A stretch of 61,620 nt of DNA, from positions 1 through 61,620 of the forward strand of contig DXGC01000017.1 in the NCBI GenBank assembly GCA_019114135.1, given 5' to 3'. Source of the stretch: Candidatus Corynebacterium avicola. Lineage in GTDB: Bacteria; Actinomycetota; Actinomycetes; Mycobacteriales; Mycobacteriaceae. The translations under genes were made by a program, and so were the position numbers. The notes below the pieces were generated by a model that was given only the letters and a program-made list of their open reading frames with translations, ran no database searches and had not been told where the DNA came from. This document shows, in pieces, positions 16,801 to 24,820 of this stretch (the first letter of the stretch is position 1; each line of letters starts with the position of its first letter).

Positions 16801-17547
16801 ATGCCCGGAAAGCACAGAGTCCGAAAGTACACCCCCCGACACGCCGCCGCCCGTAAGGCGCCGGTCAAAGCCACCGCAGCCCTGGTCTCCCTTGCGGCCG
16901 CCAGCGCAGTGATCTCACCCACCGCCGGTGCCGTCGACGGCATCGACGTCTCCAGCCACCAGAACAAGTCGGGTCCCATCCAGTGGGTCCAGACCTCGGT
17001 GTCCGGCCAGAACTTCACCTACGTCAAGGCCACCGAAGGTACCGACTACGTCAACCCGAGCTACATCTCGGACTCCAACGTCCCGAAGTACGTGGGCATG
17101 GCGGTCGGTTCCTACCACTACGCCCAGCCGGGCGCCGGCTCCGCGGCCGAGCAGGCGAACTTCTTCGCCAACACCTCCATCGTCAGCCACTTCCCCACGC
17201 TGCCTCCCGTGCTCGACCTCGAGGAAACCGGCGGTCTGAGCCCGAAGCAGCTGCAGGACTGGGTCCGCGAGTACGTCACCGTGGTGAAGCTGCGCACCGG
17301 TCGCGACCCGATGATCTACACCTCCCCGACCTTCTGGCGTACCGCCATGGAGGACACCAAGGAGTTCTCGAACCTGCCGCTGTGGCTCGCGCACTACGAC
17401 ACCAACACCCCGGACGTGCCGGGTGGGTGGGGCTTCGCCACGATCCACCAGTACAGCAGCGAGGGTTCTGTCCCGGGCATCAACGGCCCGGTCGACATGA
17501 ACAAGTTCAACGGCAACGAGCTGCAGCTGGCCTCGTTCCTACGCTAG
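16801..17547 (+). CDS. Secreted GH25 lysozyme (muramidase)
   Basis: A 248-residue secreted glycoside hydrolase of family 25, which cleaves the MurNAc-GlcNAc bond of peptidoglycan. A basic N-terminus and hydrophobic stretch form a signal peptide that should be cut near AGAVDG (residues 42-47). The catalytic domain begins GIDVSSHQ with Asp49 and has the second acidic cluster in PVLDLEETGG (Asp139, Glu141). YVKATEGTDYV, GSYHYAQPG and ATIHQYSS are further family blocks. GGAGGAGA precedes the ATG. It could serve wall remodelling or attack on competitors. Confidence 0.9.
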   Translation: MPGKHRVRKYTPRHAAARKAPVKATAALVSLAAASAVISPTAGAVDGIDVSSHQNKSGPIQWVQTSVSGQNFTYVKATEGTDYVNPSYISDSNVPKYVGMAVGSYHYAQPGAGSAAEQANFFANTSIVSHFPTLPPVLDLEETGGLSPKQLQDWVREYVTVVKLRTGRDPMIYTSPTFWRTAMEDTKEFSNLPLWLAHYDTNTPDVPGGWGFATIHQYSSEGSVPGINGPVDMNKFNGNELQLASFLR

Positions 17548-17551
17548 TCGG

Positions 17552-17947
17552 TCAGCGCCCGCGCAGCTCGGTGGTGTTGACCACGCCACCGTTGGGGAGG
17601 ACCTGCCAGGTCACGTCCACCCCTGCCCCCGGGGTACCTGCGGCCTGACGCACCGGACCGTCGATAACGTTCTCGGCGGTGCTCAGCATCGCCACGGTCG
17701 TGGACGGGCCGGACACCGTGTGGATTCCGCCCTTCACGGCCCCGGTGGAACCGGCGACCGGGGCGGCCGTCAGAGCCTGTGCGGTCACCGGGTCGATGTA
17801 CACCTTCCCCGACTGCGGGTACAGGTACTGGTCCGGCGTCGAGGCGGACGCAGCCGGTGCCGCCATGGCGGCCACTGCCGCACCACCGACAGCGAGAGTC
17901 GCAGCCCTGAGGGCGATACGGGAGAGGGACCGTTTCTGGCTCGTCAT
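17552..17947 (-). CDS. Small secreted protein of unknown function
   Basis: A 131-residue protein with a clear signal peptide (positively charged MTSQKRSLSR, hydrophobic core, cleavage near ASASTPD at residue 36). The mature part is about 95 residues, with no cysteine and no recognisable domain. TAGGGT (17955-17960 on the minus strand) lies 7 nt before the ATG, so the gene is probably leaderless. It converges with the lysozyme gene, 4 bp apart. Confidence 0.65.
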   Translation of the reverse strand: MTSQKRSLSRIALRAATLAVGGAAVAAMAAPAASASTPDQYLYPQSGKVYIDPVTAQALTAAPVAGSTGAVKGGIHTVSGPSTTVAMLSTAENVIDGPVRQAAGTPGAGVDVTWQVLPNGGVVNTTELRGR

Positions 17948-18034
17948 GGCCCTGACCCTAGCGTTGCACTCCCTTGGTCCGTGCGAAGCTGGCAGCGGTG
18001 TGTCGTGGCGCGGGGCCGCGCAGGACCGGGCGAC

Positions 18035-18637
18035 TCAGTCTTGATCTGCCAGCTCCAGTCCGGCCGACCGGAGTGCCATGTCCACCGCGTCGCGGAGAAC
18101 CTGCAACTCTGCGCCGGCCTCCCTGAGCGCCTCCACTCCCCGTAGGACGGTGACCAAGCCGTTGGCGGCCTGCCGCGGATGCACATCACCCGACACCGTC
18201 CCGGCGTTCTGCGCCTGGACCAGCGTGTCCTCGAACAGATCCCGGAGCTGCCCATAGGCGTCCCGGACCGCCTGTTGCACCTCCGGCTCCCGTGCACCCA
18301 GCTCTGCAGCGGAATGCGACAGAAGGCACGCACGGTTGGTCACCTCGTCCTGCGGCGGCAGGGCGCCCAGGACGTAACCGCGGAGACGGGACGCTGCGCC
18401 CGCATCGTCCCCGTCCAGTGCCGCACGAGCCTCCTCGAGCACCTGCTCTGAGTAGCGCTGCAGCGCAAGGGTGAAGAGTGCTTGCTTTCCCCCGAAGGAA
18501 CCGTAGAGACTCCCCTTGCCGAGGCCGGTGGCCGAGACGAGGTCACTGACGCTGGCGGCGGCGTAGCCCTCCGACCAGAACACCTGCATCACCTGCTCGA
18601 CGACGCTGTCGTCCTCGAACTTCCTCGGTCGTCCCAT
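18035..18637 (-). CDS. TetR-family regulator
   Basis: A 200-residue TetR-type repressor. The N-terminal MGRPRKFEDDSVVEQVMQVFW and YAAASVSDLVSATGLGKGSLYGSFGGKQALF form the helix-turn-helix domain. The rest is a helical ligand domain (ALPPQDEVTNRACLLSHSA), of the AcrR/TetR_C type found with short-chain dehydrogenases. It is divergent from the SDR gene at 18736, with a palindrome between them, so it most likely represses that gene and itself. Confidence 0.85.
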   Translation of the reverse strand: MGRPRKFEDDSVVEQVMQVFWSEGYAAASVSDLVSATGLGKGSLYGSFGGKQALFTLALQRYSEQVLEEARAALDGDDAGAASRLRGYVLGALPPQDEVTNRACLLSHSAAELGAREPEVQQAVRDAYGQLRDLFEDTLVQAQNAGTVSGDVHPRQAANGLVTVLRGVEALREAGAELQVLRDAVDMALRSAGLELADQD

Positions 18638-18686
18638 GAGCACAGGGTACCTCCCCGTCGCCCTTTACCGATCACCGCAATCCGCG

Positions 18687-18707
18687 TATTGTAACGATTG
18701 GTCAATA
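18687..18707. promoter_or_regulatory. Candidate TetR operator
   Basis: TATTG (18687-18691) and CAATA (18703-18707) are inverted arms around an 11-nt centre in the divergent TetR/SDR intergenic region, 29 bp before the SDR start. The position fits a TetR operator overlapping both promoters. The arms are only 5 bp, so this is a moderate call. Confidence 0.45.
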
Positions 18708-18735
18708 ACTACGACACGGAAAGTGAGGAATCACC

Positions 18736-19497
18736 ATGGGACAGCTCGACTCGAAGGTGGCACTGGTCACCGGCGGAACCACAGGAATCGGCCTGGCCGC
18801 CGCACAGCGGTTCGCCACTGAAGGGGCGACAGTTTTCGTGACCGGTCGGCGCCAGGCCGAACTCGACGCCGCCGTGAAGATCGGCGGGGCCGCGCGCGGA
18901 ATCCGCAGCGACGTCTCCGTGCCAGAGCAGCTCGACGCACTGATGGAGACCATCAGGGCAGAGGCAGGGCACCTGGACGTCCTGTTCGCCAACGCCGGCG
19001 GCGGAGACTTCGCCAGCCTGACCGAGCTGACCCCCGAGCACTTCGACCGCATCTTCTCGGTCAACGTCCAAGGGACGGTCTTCACCCTGCAGAAGGCACT
19101 TCCCCTGCTACGGGAGGGTTCGTCGGTCGTGATCACCGGCTCCAGCAGCGCAAGCCGTGGGGTACCCGGTTTCGGGACGTACTCCGCCAGCAAGGCCGCC
19201 CTGCGACAGTTCGTCCGGGTATGGGCGGCCGAGTTGGCTCCCAGCGGGATCCGCGTCAACACCCTGGTGCCCGGGTCGACCGACACACCTGGCCTGCGGG
19301 CACTGGCACCCGACAAGGACGCACAACATGCCATGCTCTCGGGCATGCGGGCGGACATCCCCCTCGACCGGTTGGCGGACCCCGAGGAGATCGCGTCCGC
19401 CGCGTTGTTCCTCGCCTCCGAGCAGTCCAGCTTCGTCACCGGCAGCGAGCTCTTCGCCGACGGCGGTGAGGCCCAGGTCTACCCTCAGGCCGGCTGA
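18736..19497 (+). CDS. Short-chain dehydrogenase/reductase
   Basis: A 253-residue classical SDR. The NAD(P) motif is VTGGTTGIGLAAA, with an Arg-Arg (TGRRQAE) after the second strand that favours NADPH. NAG is present as FANAGGGD. The catalytic Ser is in ITGSSSASRG and the Tyr-Lys in YSASKAA. PGSTDTPG and the C-terminal FVTGSELFADGGE are standard. The substrate is unknown. It is the likely target of the divergent TetR regulator. Its 3' end overlaps the convergent MFS gene by 13 bp. Confidence 0.85.
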   Translation: MGQLDSKVALVTGGTTGIGLAAAQRFATEGATVFVTGRRQAELDAAVKIGGAARGIRSDVSVPEQLDALMETIRAEAGHLDVLFANAGGGDFASLTELTPEHFDRIFSVNVQGTVFTLQKALPLLREGSSVVITGSSSASRGVPGFGTYSASKAALRQFVRVWAAELAPSGIRVNTLVPGSTDTPGLRALAPDKDAQHAMLSGMRADIPLDRLADPEEIASAALFLASEQSSFVTGSELFADGGEAQVYPQAG

Positions 19498-20774
19498 CTG
19501 CCCATCGCGCCGTCCTTCCCGTGACGGAGGGAGAGCACCAGAGACGCGGCGGCAGCGAGGATCACCACAACTCCGTACCCGATGACGGTCGGGATCAGCC
19601 CGACCCGGGTACTGATCACACCTGCGATGATGGCAGGAATCCCGAACGACAGGTAGGCGACCACATACACGGCGGAGAACAGTGCTGCGCGCTCACTCGC
19701 GGGAGCAAGTGGGAGCAGCACACGCAGTGCGGCTGCATAAGCGACACCCCAGCCCACACCGGTGATGACCAGCGCCGCAATGTAGAGCGGAAGCACGTGC
19801 GCTCCGACGCCGAACGCTCCGAGGGCAGTGCCGATGATCAACGCACCACATCCTGCGATGGACGATGACCGGACCGGTACCCGGCGCGCGACAAGCACCG
19901 AAGTGGCTCCCACACCGGTCAACAGAACCACCGGCAGGACCTGGACAAGATGGTCCGAAGAACCGAAACCTTCGCTGATGATGTTCGCACCCAGCGAAAT
20001 GAACAGACCCCCGGTCGCCCAGACCGCCGCGATCACCGGCGCAGAGTGAAGGAAAGCCGAACGGGCGCCCCTGTGGACGCGGACACTCGGGCGAAGCGAC
20101 CTGGCAACACCGGGTTTCCTGGGCGATGTCTCCGGGTGGTTCCACACAAGCACCACGCCCAGCAGACTCAGAACGGCGAGAATGCCGAACACAACCTGCG
20201 CTGACAGCCGGACGTCCGCCTCTGCGGCCAGGAATTCAAGACCGAAGCCACCGACCAGCGCACCGAGGGCCAGACCTGCCGTGGGACCGGCAGAGTTCAG
20301 AAGTGCTCCGACTCCTGCCAACCGGGGCGGTTGCAGCTCTGCGGCATAGGCCCCCAGGGTCGACATGGCCAACGCGACGCCGACACCCTGCAGGCAGCGG
20401 GCGAGGATCAGCGTCACGGGAGACACCCCGAACCCCATCAGAACAAAGGACAGCGCCAGCAGAATGAACGCGGCGACCGCCACGGGCCGGCGGCCGAGGT
20501 GGTCGGACAGTGACCCGACGGTGAGCAGGGCCACGAGCAGCACGATCGGGTAGATCCCGAAGACGACGGACATGAAGGACGTTCCGACGTCGAGGTCCGA
20601 CTGCCAGCTCGGATAGAACGGGGAAGGCGCAGTCGATCCCGCCATGGCAAGGGCGATGAGGGCAGTGCACAGGACCAGACCGACGGTAGATCCCGGTGGG
20701 TGGTGGTCGTTCTTGTTCGCGTCGGCAGTTCCGGAGGTGGGCGTTTCTGTGGTGGATGTCTTGGTGGTGGGCAT
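19485..20774 (-). CDS. MFS efflux transporter
   Basis: A 429-residue, 12-helix major facilitator. The motif-A loop GSLSDHLGRRPV follows helix 2, and LARCLQGVGVALAM and NSAGPTAGLALG match helices 4 and 5 of drug-efflux MFS proteins. A hydrophilic Thr/Ser-rich N-terminus of about 30 residues precedes helix 1. The ATG at 20774 is chosen for its AAGGAG site; the longer frame to 20822 would run through the operator. It is divergent from an ArsR-family regulator, which should control it. Confidence 0.85.
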   Translation of the reverse strand: MPTTKTSTTETPTSGTADANKNDHHPPGSTVGLVLCTALIALAMAGSTAPSPFYPSWQSDLDVGTSFMSVVFGIYPIVLLVALLTVGSLSDHLGRRPVAVAAFILLALSFVLMGFGVSPVTLILARCLQGVGVALAMSTLGAYAAELQPPRLAGVGALLNSAGPTAGLALGALVGGFGLEFLAAEADVRLSAQVVFGILAVLSLLGVVLVWNHPETSPRKPGVARSLRPSVRVHRGARSAFLHSAPVIAAVWATGGLFISLGANIISEGFGSSDHLVQVLPVVLLTGVGATSVLVARRVPVRSSSIAGCGALIIGTALGAFGVGAHVLPLYIAALVITGVGWGVAYAAALRVLLPLAPASERAALFSAVYVVAYLSFGIPAIIAGVISTRVGLIPTVIGYGVVVILAAAASLVLSLRHGKDGAMGSQPA

Positions 20775-20783
20775 CGAATCTCC

Positions 20784-20805
20784 TTGTTCCATAAAAATCG
20801 AACAA
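20784..20805. promoter_or_regulatory. Candidate ArsR-type operator next to the MFS gene
   Basis: TTGTTC (20784-20789) and GAACAA (20800-20805) are perfect inverted arms with a 10-bp AT-rich spacer. The site overlaps the probable -10 and leader of the MFS gene on the minus strand. It shares the core GTTC-N10-GAAC with the second site at 20830-20853. Confidence 0.6.
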
Positions 20806-20829
20806 CCGGAGACTACGCCCACCGTCCAG

Positions 20830-20853
20830 ATGGTTCAAGTATTATGGAACCAT
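20830..20853. promoter_or_regulatory. Candidate ArsR-type operator over the regulator start
   Basis: ATGGTTC (20830-20836) and GAACCAT (20847-20853) are perfect arms with a 10-bp spacer. The spacer contains most of TATTAT (20840-20845), the -10 hexamer of the regulator gene, and the right arm runs into its ATG. Binding here would block the leaderless promoter directly. Confidence 0.65.
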
Positions 20854-21202
20854 GCCTGGTCCGATAGCGCTTCCCCACCCCTCCCGCGACGAATTGAGCA
20901 TCACCGACGTGATGTCAGCACTCGGTGATCCCGGTCGCCTGTCCGTCGTCAGGCAGCTGACGGACGGCCCACAGGACGTCGCTGGCTGCAGCTTCGGACC
21001 CGGGGAGATGCCGAAGTCGACCCGTTCACATCAATTGAAGGTGCTGCGCGAAGCCGGACTGATCCGCAATGAACCCGCAGACCGAGGCCCCCGTCGTATG
21101 GTTTCCCTGCGCAGGGAGGACCTTGACGCCCGCTTCCCGGGCCTGCTCGACGTTGTCCTGGCGAGCGCCAGCGACAAACTGATCGAGGACGAAGCCAAGT
21201 AG
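20852..21202 (+). CDS. ArsR-like winged-helix regulator
   Basis: A 116-residue helix-turn-helix protein: ITDVMSALGDPGRLSVVRQLTDG is the ArsR-type first helix region, followed by KSTRSHQLKVLREAGLIRNEPADRGPRRMVSLRREDLD. It has one Cys (Cys46) and no metal-ligand set, so a small organic ligand or redox signal is more likely than a metal. The ATG lies 6 nt after TATTAT, with no ribosome binding site, so the gene is leaderless. It is divergent from the MFS exporter, with two matching operators between them. A similar ArsR/MFS unit lies at 33313-34991. Confidence 0.82.
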   Translation: MPGPIALPHPSRDELSITDVMSALGDPGRLSVVRQLTDGPQDVAGCSFGPGEMPKSTRSHQLKVLREAGLIRNEPADRGPRRMVSLRREDLDARFPGLLDVVLASASDKLIEDEAK

Positions 21203-21232
21203 ACGCCGGACACCCACTCTCAGCCGACGCCG

Positions 21233-21439
21233 TCAGCGCTCCCGGACGTTGCGGAGCAAGGTTCCTCCGACCGCATACCGCTCATCGGACACCTCGCTGA
21301 TCAACACGTGAACGGACTCCGCGGGCGCACCGGTGCTTGTGACGATGGCATCGGTGATGCCCGCCGAGATCTGCCGGTACTGGGCGTCCCGGTCACCTTC
21401 CATGAGCTCCGGGACGATACTCAGGTTGACGATGGGCAT
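21233..21439 (-). CDS. 4-oxalocrotonate tautomerase-family enzyme
   Basis: A 68-residue protein starting MPIVNLSIVPEL. After removal of Met the N-terminal Pro1 is the catalytic base of the tautomerase superfamily. AGITDAIVTSTGAPAESVHVLISEV is the conserved second half. The usual length is 60-75 residues. The ATG at 21439 has AGGAGG 7 nt upstream; a longer frame to 21604 is rejected because it would bury Pro1. The physiological substrate is unknown. It is divergent from an HxlR regulator. Confidence 0.85.
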   Translation of the reverse strand: MPIVNLSIVPELMEGDRDAQYRQISAGITDAIVTSTGAPAESVHVLISEVSDERYAVGGTLLRNVRER

Positions 21440-21529
21440 GATTCCTCCTGGTTTTTCTGGGGTGTTCGGGTGTGTTCTCGTGTGGAAGGTCCCGACGAGA
21501 CCCTCCACATTCCACACTTGCACCACGCG

Positions 21530-21561
21530 CTGACCTGCGGAAGACGGCACTTCCAGGTCAG
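21530..21561. promoter_or_regulatory. Long imperfect palindrome upstream of the HxlR gene
   Basis: CTGACCT (21530-21536) with GGAAG (21539-21543), and CTTCC (21550-21554) with AGGTCAG (21555-21561), form a long inverted repeat, with two extra bases in the left arm and a 6-nt centre. It lies between the divergent tautomerase and HxlR genes and is a likely HxlR operator. A second, weaker inverted repeat lies at 21481-21509. Confidence 0.5.
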
Positions 21562-21588
21562 GTACGCACCCGGAGGTAGGATTCGAGG

Positions 21589-21918
21589 ATGAGCAGTTCA
21601 ACACCGGACAACTACTGCGGGGAATCAGTCCGTGCCACGTTGAACATCATCGGCGGGAAATGGTCGATGCTCATCCTGTGGGAGTTGCTGCAGGAGGAGT
21701 GCCGCTACGCCGAACTCCAGCGCAGGGTCGGGGGAATCTCGCAGAAGGTGCTCTCCAGCGAGCTCAAGTCGCTCGTGGCCTCCGGACTCGTGGACCGGGA
21801 GGTGGAGCCGACCGTCCCACCTCAGGTGACCTACCGGATCACGGAACGTGGCAGGAGTCTGGACCAGGTCTTCTCAGCACTCCAGCGGTGGGGTCTGGAA
21901 CAGCTGGACGCGGAGTGA
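21589..21918 (+). CDS. HxlR-family transcriptional regulator
   Basis: A 109-residue winged-helix regulator of the HxlR type. Cys10 precedes the first helix (NYCGESVRATLNIIGGKWSMLIL), as in many redox- or aldehyde-responsive members. RYAELQRRVGGISQKVLSSELKSL is the recognition region and VTYRITERGRSLDQV the wing. Members usually control a divergent oxidoreductase or isomerase gene, here the 4-oxalocrotonate tautomerase. A GAGG site precedes the ATG. Confidence 0.85.
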   Translation: MSSSTPDNYCGESVRATLNIIGGKWSMLILWELLQEECRYAELQRRVGGISQKVLSSELKSLVASGLVDREVEPTVPPQVTYRITERGRSLDQVFSALQRWGLEQLDAE

Positions 21919-22060
21919 CCGGGCAGAACTGCAGTCCAGTTTTTCGCCCTGCAGGCAGGTCACGGCACTGTTAGCGTAAGTCCGGCGCAACAAGGTGCAC
22001 CTCACAACAGCACCGCACCACCGCGCCGGCCACTCTCCCATCGTCCTGCATCGAGGATCC

Positions 22061-23632
22061 ATGTTTCTGAACAACCGGGTACGTCCGCGTCCATCTGCAG
22101 TCCTGTCCACCGCCACCGTCATCGCCCTGATCGGTGCCGTCCCGGCCCTCGCCGACGGCGACGACGGTGAAGCGAGTTACTACTCCACCAAGCAGGCCTA
22201 TGAGCCGCAGGGCGACAGCTACTCCTCCGCTCCCTCCGGCTTCTCCCCGATCCACACCCAGAGCGTGGACCGTCACGGATCCCGGGGACTGTCCGGCTTC
22301 AAGTACGACGACCTCGCCCAGCAGATGCTGGAGGAGGCACAGGAGCAGGACGCCCTGACGGACCTGGGCGAGGACCTCATCCCCCAGGTCGAGGCGATGA
22401 TCACCGCCAACGAAGATCTCGAGGGCGGTTTCGACCAGGAGGCCGGCTACGGCAACCTCACGAACGTCGGACGCGAGGAACTGCAGGGCATCGGTGAACG
22501 CAACCTCGCCCGCAACGCCGACCTCATGGAGTCTGTCGAGGACGAGGACCTGAAGATCGCGTTCACGTCTTCGGGCGAGGACCGCGCCACCGACTCGGCC
22601 TGGAACTTCGGCAGCGGGTTCCTGGACAAGAACTCCGGACTCCAGGACAACGTCGACTACGACGAGGATGCCGGACACGTCACGGTCGAGCCCCGCACCG
22701 ACCTGCTGTACGCGCACAAGGACGAGGACAGCCCCGGGTACGAGCGCTACCAGGAGTGGGCGGACGGCGACACCCTGGAGGAGAAGGTCGACGCCGCCTA
22801 CGACGAACCGGATTCCCGGACCGCCTCGCGGGATCTCCTCGAGCACATCTTCACCCCGGAGTTCGTCGACAAGATCGACGACGGCGACCTCAGCTTCACC
22901 GCCCGTGGGGAGGACGAGGACGAGTCCGTCGAGGGAATCGTGGACGCCGCCCTGCAGTTCTACAACCTCTACATCATCGCCCCGGCGATGGCGGAGGAGC
23001 CCGCGACGCCGTCTGAGGGTTGGATCTTCGACCAGTACATGGACGAGGAGAACGGGCCGGTGCTCGAGTACCTGCTCGATGTGGAGGACTACTACGAGAA
23101 GGGTCCCGCCATCGAGGGCGAGACCGTGTCCTACGACAACTACGAGCCGCTGCTGGACGAGATGCTCGACAGCGTCGGGCGCCGCGCCGACGGTGGCGAC
23201 GTCGCCGCCGACTACCGCTTCGCACATGCGGAAGCGCTCATCCCGCTCGCCGCCCTGCTCAAGACCCCAGGGTCGGAACAGGGCGTCCCGGAGGACGAGG
23301 TCATGGACTACGAGAACTCCGACTGGCGCGGCAGTGATGTCTCGCCGATGGGCGGGAACATCCAGTGGGACTCCTTCGAGAACGAGTCCGGTCGGGTGAT
23401 CGTCCGGATGCTCTACAATGAGAAGGAGATCCCCTTCAACGAGGGCTGCGTCCCGATCGCGGACGATTCGCTGTTCTACACCCTTGACGAGCTCAAGGAG
23501 TGCCTCCCGCTGGGGAGCTCGAGTGACCACTCCGAGGCCCGGCTACCGGACGCTTCAGACACAGCCGGCTCCACTGGCTCCACTGGCACAGTCGGCTCAG
23601 TCGGCTCAGTCGGCTCAGTCAGCCTTCGCTGA
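22061..23632 (+). CDS. Secreted histidine acid phosphatase, MINPP-like
   Basis: A 523-residue secreted phosphatase of the histidine phosphatase superfamily, clade 2. The nucleophile motif is RHGSRG (Arg71-His72), and the proton-donor motif HAE (His389-Glu391) is the version found in multiple inositol polyphosphate phosphatases rather than the His-Asp of classical phytases. A signal peptide ends near ALADGDD. The ATG at 22061 has a GAGG site; a frame start at 21995 is unsupported. The protein is very acidic. It ends in Gly-Ser-Thr/Gly-Ser-Val repeats encoded by a 9-bp minisatellite. Phosphate release from inositol phosphates is the inferred role. Confidence 0.82.
   Translation: MFLNNRVRPRPSAVLSTATVIALIGAVPALADGDDGEASYYSTKQAYEPQGDSYSSAPSGFSPIHTQSVDRHGSRGLSGFKYDDLAQQMLEEAQEQDALTDLGEDLIPQVEAMITANEDLEGGFDQEAGYGNLTNVGREELQGIGERNLARNADLMESVEDEDLKIAFTSSGEDRATDSAWNFGSGFLDKNSGLQDNVDYDEDAGHVTVEPRTDLLYAHKDEDSPGYERYQEWADGDTLEEKVDAAYDEPDSRTASRDLLEHIFTPEFVDKIDDGDLSFTARGEDEDESVEGIVDAALQFYNLYIIAPAMAEEPATPSEGWIFDQYMDEENGPVLEYLLDVEDYYEKGPAIEGETVSYDNYEPLLDEMLDSVGRRADGGDVAADYRFAHAEALIPLAALLKTPGSEQGVPEDEVMDYENSDWRGSDVSPMGGNIQWDSFENESGRVIVRMLYNEKEIPFNEGCVPIADDSLFYTLDELKECLPLGSSSDHSEARLPDASDTAGSTGSTGTVGSVGSVGSVSLR
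23567..23620 (+). repeat. 9-bp minisatellite at the 3' end of the phosphatase gene
   Basis: Six consecutive 9-bp units occupy this stretch: GGCTCCACT twice, GGCACAGTC once, GGCTCAGTC three times. They encode a Gly-Ser/Thr-rich tail. The unit length is a multiple of three, so copy-number change would alter tail length without a frameshift. The array ends 2 bp into the stop codon region of the convergent gene that terminates at 23619. Confidence 0.85.
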
Positions 23633-23948
23633 TCGTCAGTCGCTTGATCTTGTCACCGTCGAGATCGAACTCGAACTTCGACGGTCCGTTGGCGTGGTGT
23701 GACCGCCAATCGCCGACGACGGTGATCCTGCCGTCAACGGTGGAAGCTCGCTCCGCACGGAAGGTGGGCTTCGATCCGATGAACGCGATCTGACTCCACT
23801 CGTCGATATCGTCGCGGCCGGTGATGATCTGACCCCAGTCATCGACGACCGCATCTTCAGTGAGGGCGTCAAGAAATGCCTGTTCGTCGTGGTCGTTGAC
23901 CACGGTGAGGAACGAGGCGATCGGCTGGGGGATTTCAGGGCTGGACAC
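23619..23948 (-). CDS. SnoaL-like / NTF2-fold protein
   Basis: A 109-residue protein of the SnoaL/NTF2-like cone fold (IASFLTVVNDHDEQAFLDALTEDAVVDDWGQ, then the sheet segment GRITVVGDWRSHH). Such proteins are polyketide-cyclase-like, isomerases or ligand binders; no specific reaction can be assigned. The GTG start at 23948 is preceded by AAGGAG at 6 nt. It is 32 nt downstream of the SDR gene on the same strand and probably in its operon. The last codons overlap the convergent phosphatase gene by 14 bp. Confidence 0.72.
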   Translation of the reverse strand: MSSPEIPQPIASFLTVVNDHDEQAFLDALTEDAVVDDWGQIITGRDDIDEWSQIAFIGSKPTFRAERASTVDGRITVVGDWRSHHANGPSKFEFDLDGDKIKRLTISEG

Positions 23949-23980
23949 TAGAACTCCTTCGATTGATCACGGGGCGAGTT

Positions 23981-24736
23981 TTACCGGGTGGTGTAACCAC
24001 CGTTGGCGAAGATCGTCTGTCCGGTGATCCACCAGCCCTCGGTGGCCATGAACCGGACGATCGGCGCGATGTCCTCGATCTGGGTGAGCTGGTTGCCCAT
24101 GCCCTGGGACTTGTGGAACTCCACGCGCTCGGGGGTCTCCTGACCGTAGAAGAACGGAGTGTCCATCGGTCCGGGGGCAATGGCGGTGACCGAGATCCCG
24201 CGGTCGGCGAACTCCTTCGATGCAGCGCGGGTGAAGTGTTCCACCGGGGACTTGCCACCGGCGTAGGTGGAGTAGCCGTCGGTGAAGGCTGCCAGCAGTG
24301 CGGTGACGATGGTGATGATCTTGCCGTTGTCGGCAAGGTGCTTCCCGGCCTCCTTGATGAAGAAGTAGGCGGCCTTGGAGTTGATGGCGAACATCGAGTC
24401 GTACTCGTCCTCGGTGGTCTCCACGATGGGCTTGCGGAGGACCTTTCCGACGGCGTTGACGGCGACGTCGATGGTGCCGAGAGCCTTCTCCGCGTCGTCG
24501 AACAAGGTGGTGACGTTCGCTGGCACGGTCAGGTCCGCCTGGAACAGCACGCCTTCGACTCCCTCCTCCTTGATTGCCGCGAGAGTCTCTTCGGCCTCGC
24601 TACGACTGGAATCGGAGTTGTAGTGGATCGCGACGTTGGCGCCTGCTGATGCAGCCTGGCGGGCAATGAGACCGCCGAGGTTCTTGCCCCCACCTGCGAT
24701 CAGGACGTTCTTTCCTTTGAGCGTGTGCGTGCTCAC
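23981..24736 (-). CDS. Short-chain dehydrogenase/reductase
   Basis: A 251-residue SDR. The cofactor motif is AGGGKNLGGLIA, an unusual variant of TGxxxGIG shared with FabI-like and levodione-reductase-like groups. The catalytic Tyr-Lys is in YAGGK. The usual Ser region reads IVTALLAAFTD, so the Ser of the triad is replaced or shifted. The C-terminus has PGPMDTPFFYG and WWITGQTIFANGGY. It begins with GTG after GAGGGAG. It is divergent from two overlapping TetR genes and co-directional with the SnoaL-like gene. The substrate is unknown. Confidence 0.8.
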   Translation of the reverse strand: MSTHTLKGKNVLIAGGGKNLGGLIARQAASAGANVAIHYNSDSSRSEAEETLAAIKEEGVEGVLFQADLTVPANVTTLFDDAEKALGTIDVAVNAVGKVLRKPIVETTEDEYDSMFAINSKAAYFFIKEAGKHLADNGKIITIVTALLAAFTDGYSTYAGGKSPVEHFTRAASKEFADRGISVTAIAPGPMDTPFFYGQETPERVEFHKSQGMGNQLTQIEDIAPIVRFMATEGWWITGQTIFANGGYTTR

Positions 24737-24782
24737 GGGTACTCCCTCTTCCTTCGGCTATCGCTTCTTTATCACTGTCACA

Positions 24783-24801
24783 TATCGCCATATCGGCGAT
24801 A
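24783..24801. promoter_or_regulatory. Candidate TetR operator between SDR and TetR genes
   Basis: TATCGCC (24783-24789) and GGCGATA (24795-24801) are perfect 7-bp arms around ATATC. The site lies in the divergent promoter region, 19 bp before the TetR start and 46 bp before the SDR start. It covers the -35 side of the leaderless TetR promoter, whose -10 TACGAT ends at 24814. Confidence 0.65.
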
Positions 24802-24820
24802 CAGACGATACGATAGCACC

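Noticed and set aside
21971..23530. A 519-codon minus-strand frame opposite the phosphatase gene
   Set aside because: Antisense to a protein with clear RHG and HAE motifs; translation is a Val/Leu/Gly-rich shadow.
23567..23620. Possible CRISPR-like repeat array
   Set aside because: The units are 9 bp, contiguous and coding, with no spacers. No CRISPR array or cas gene is seen in the window.
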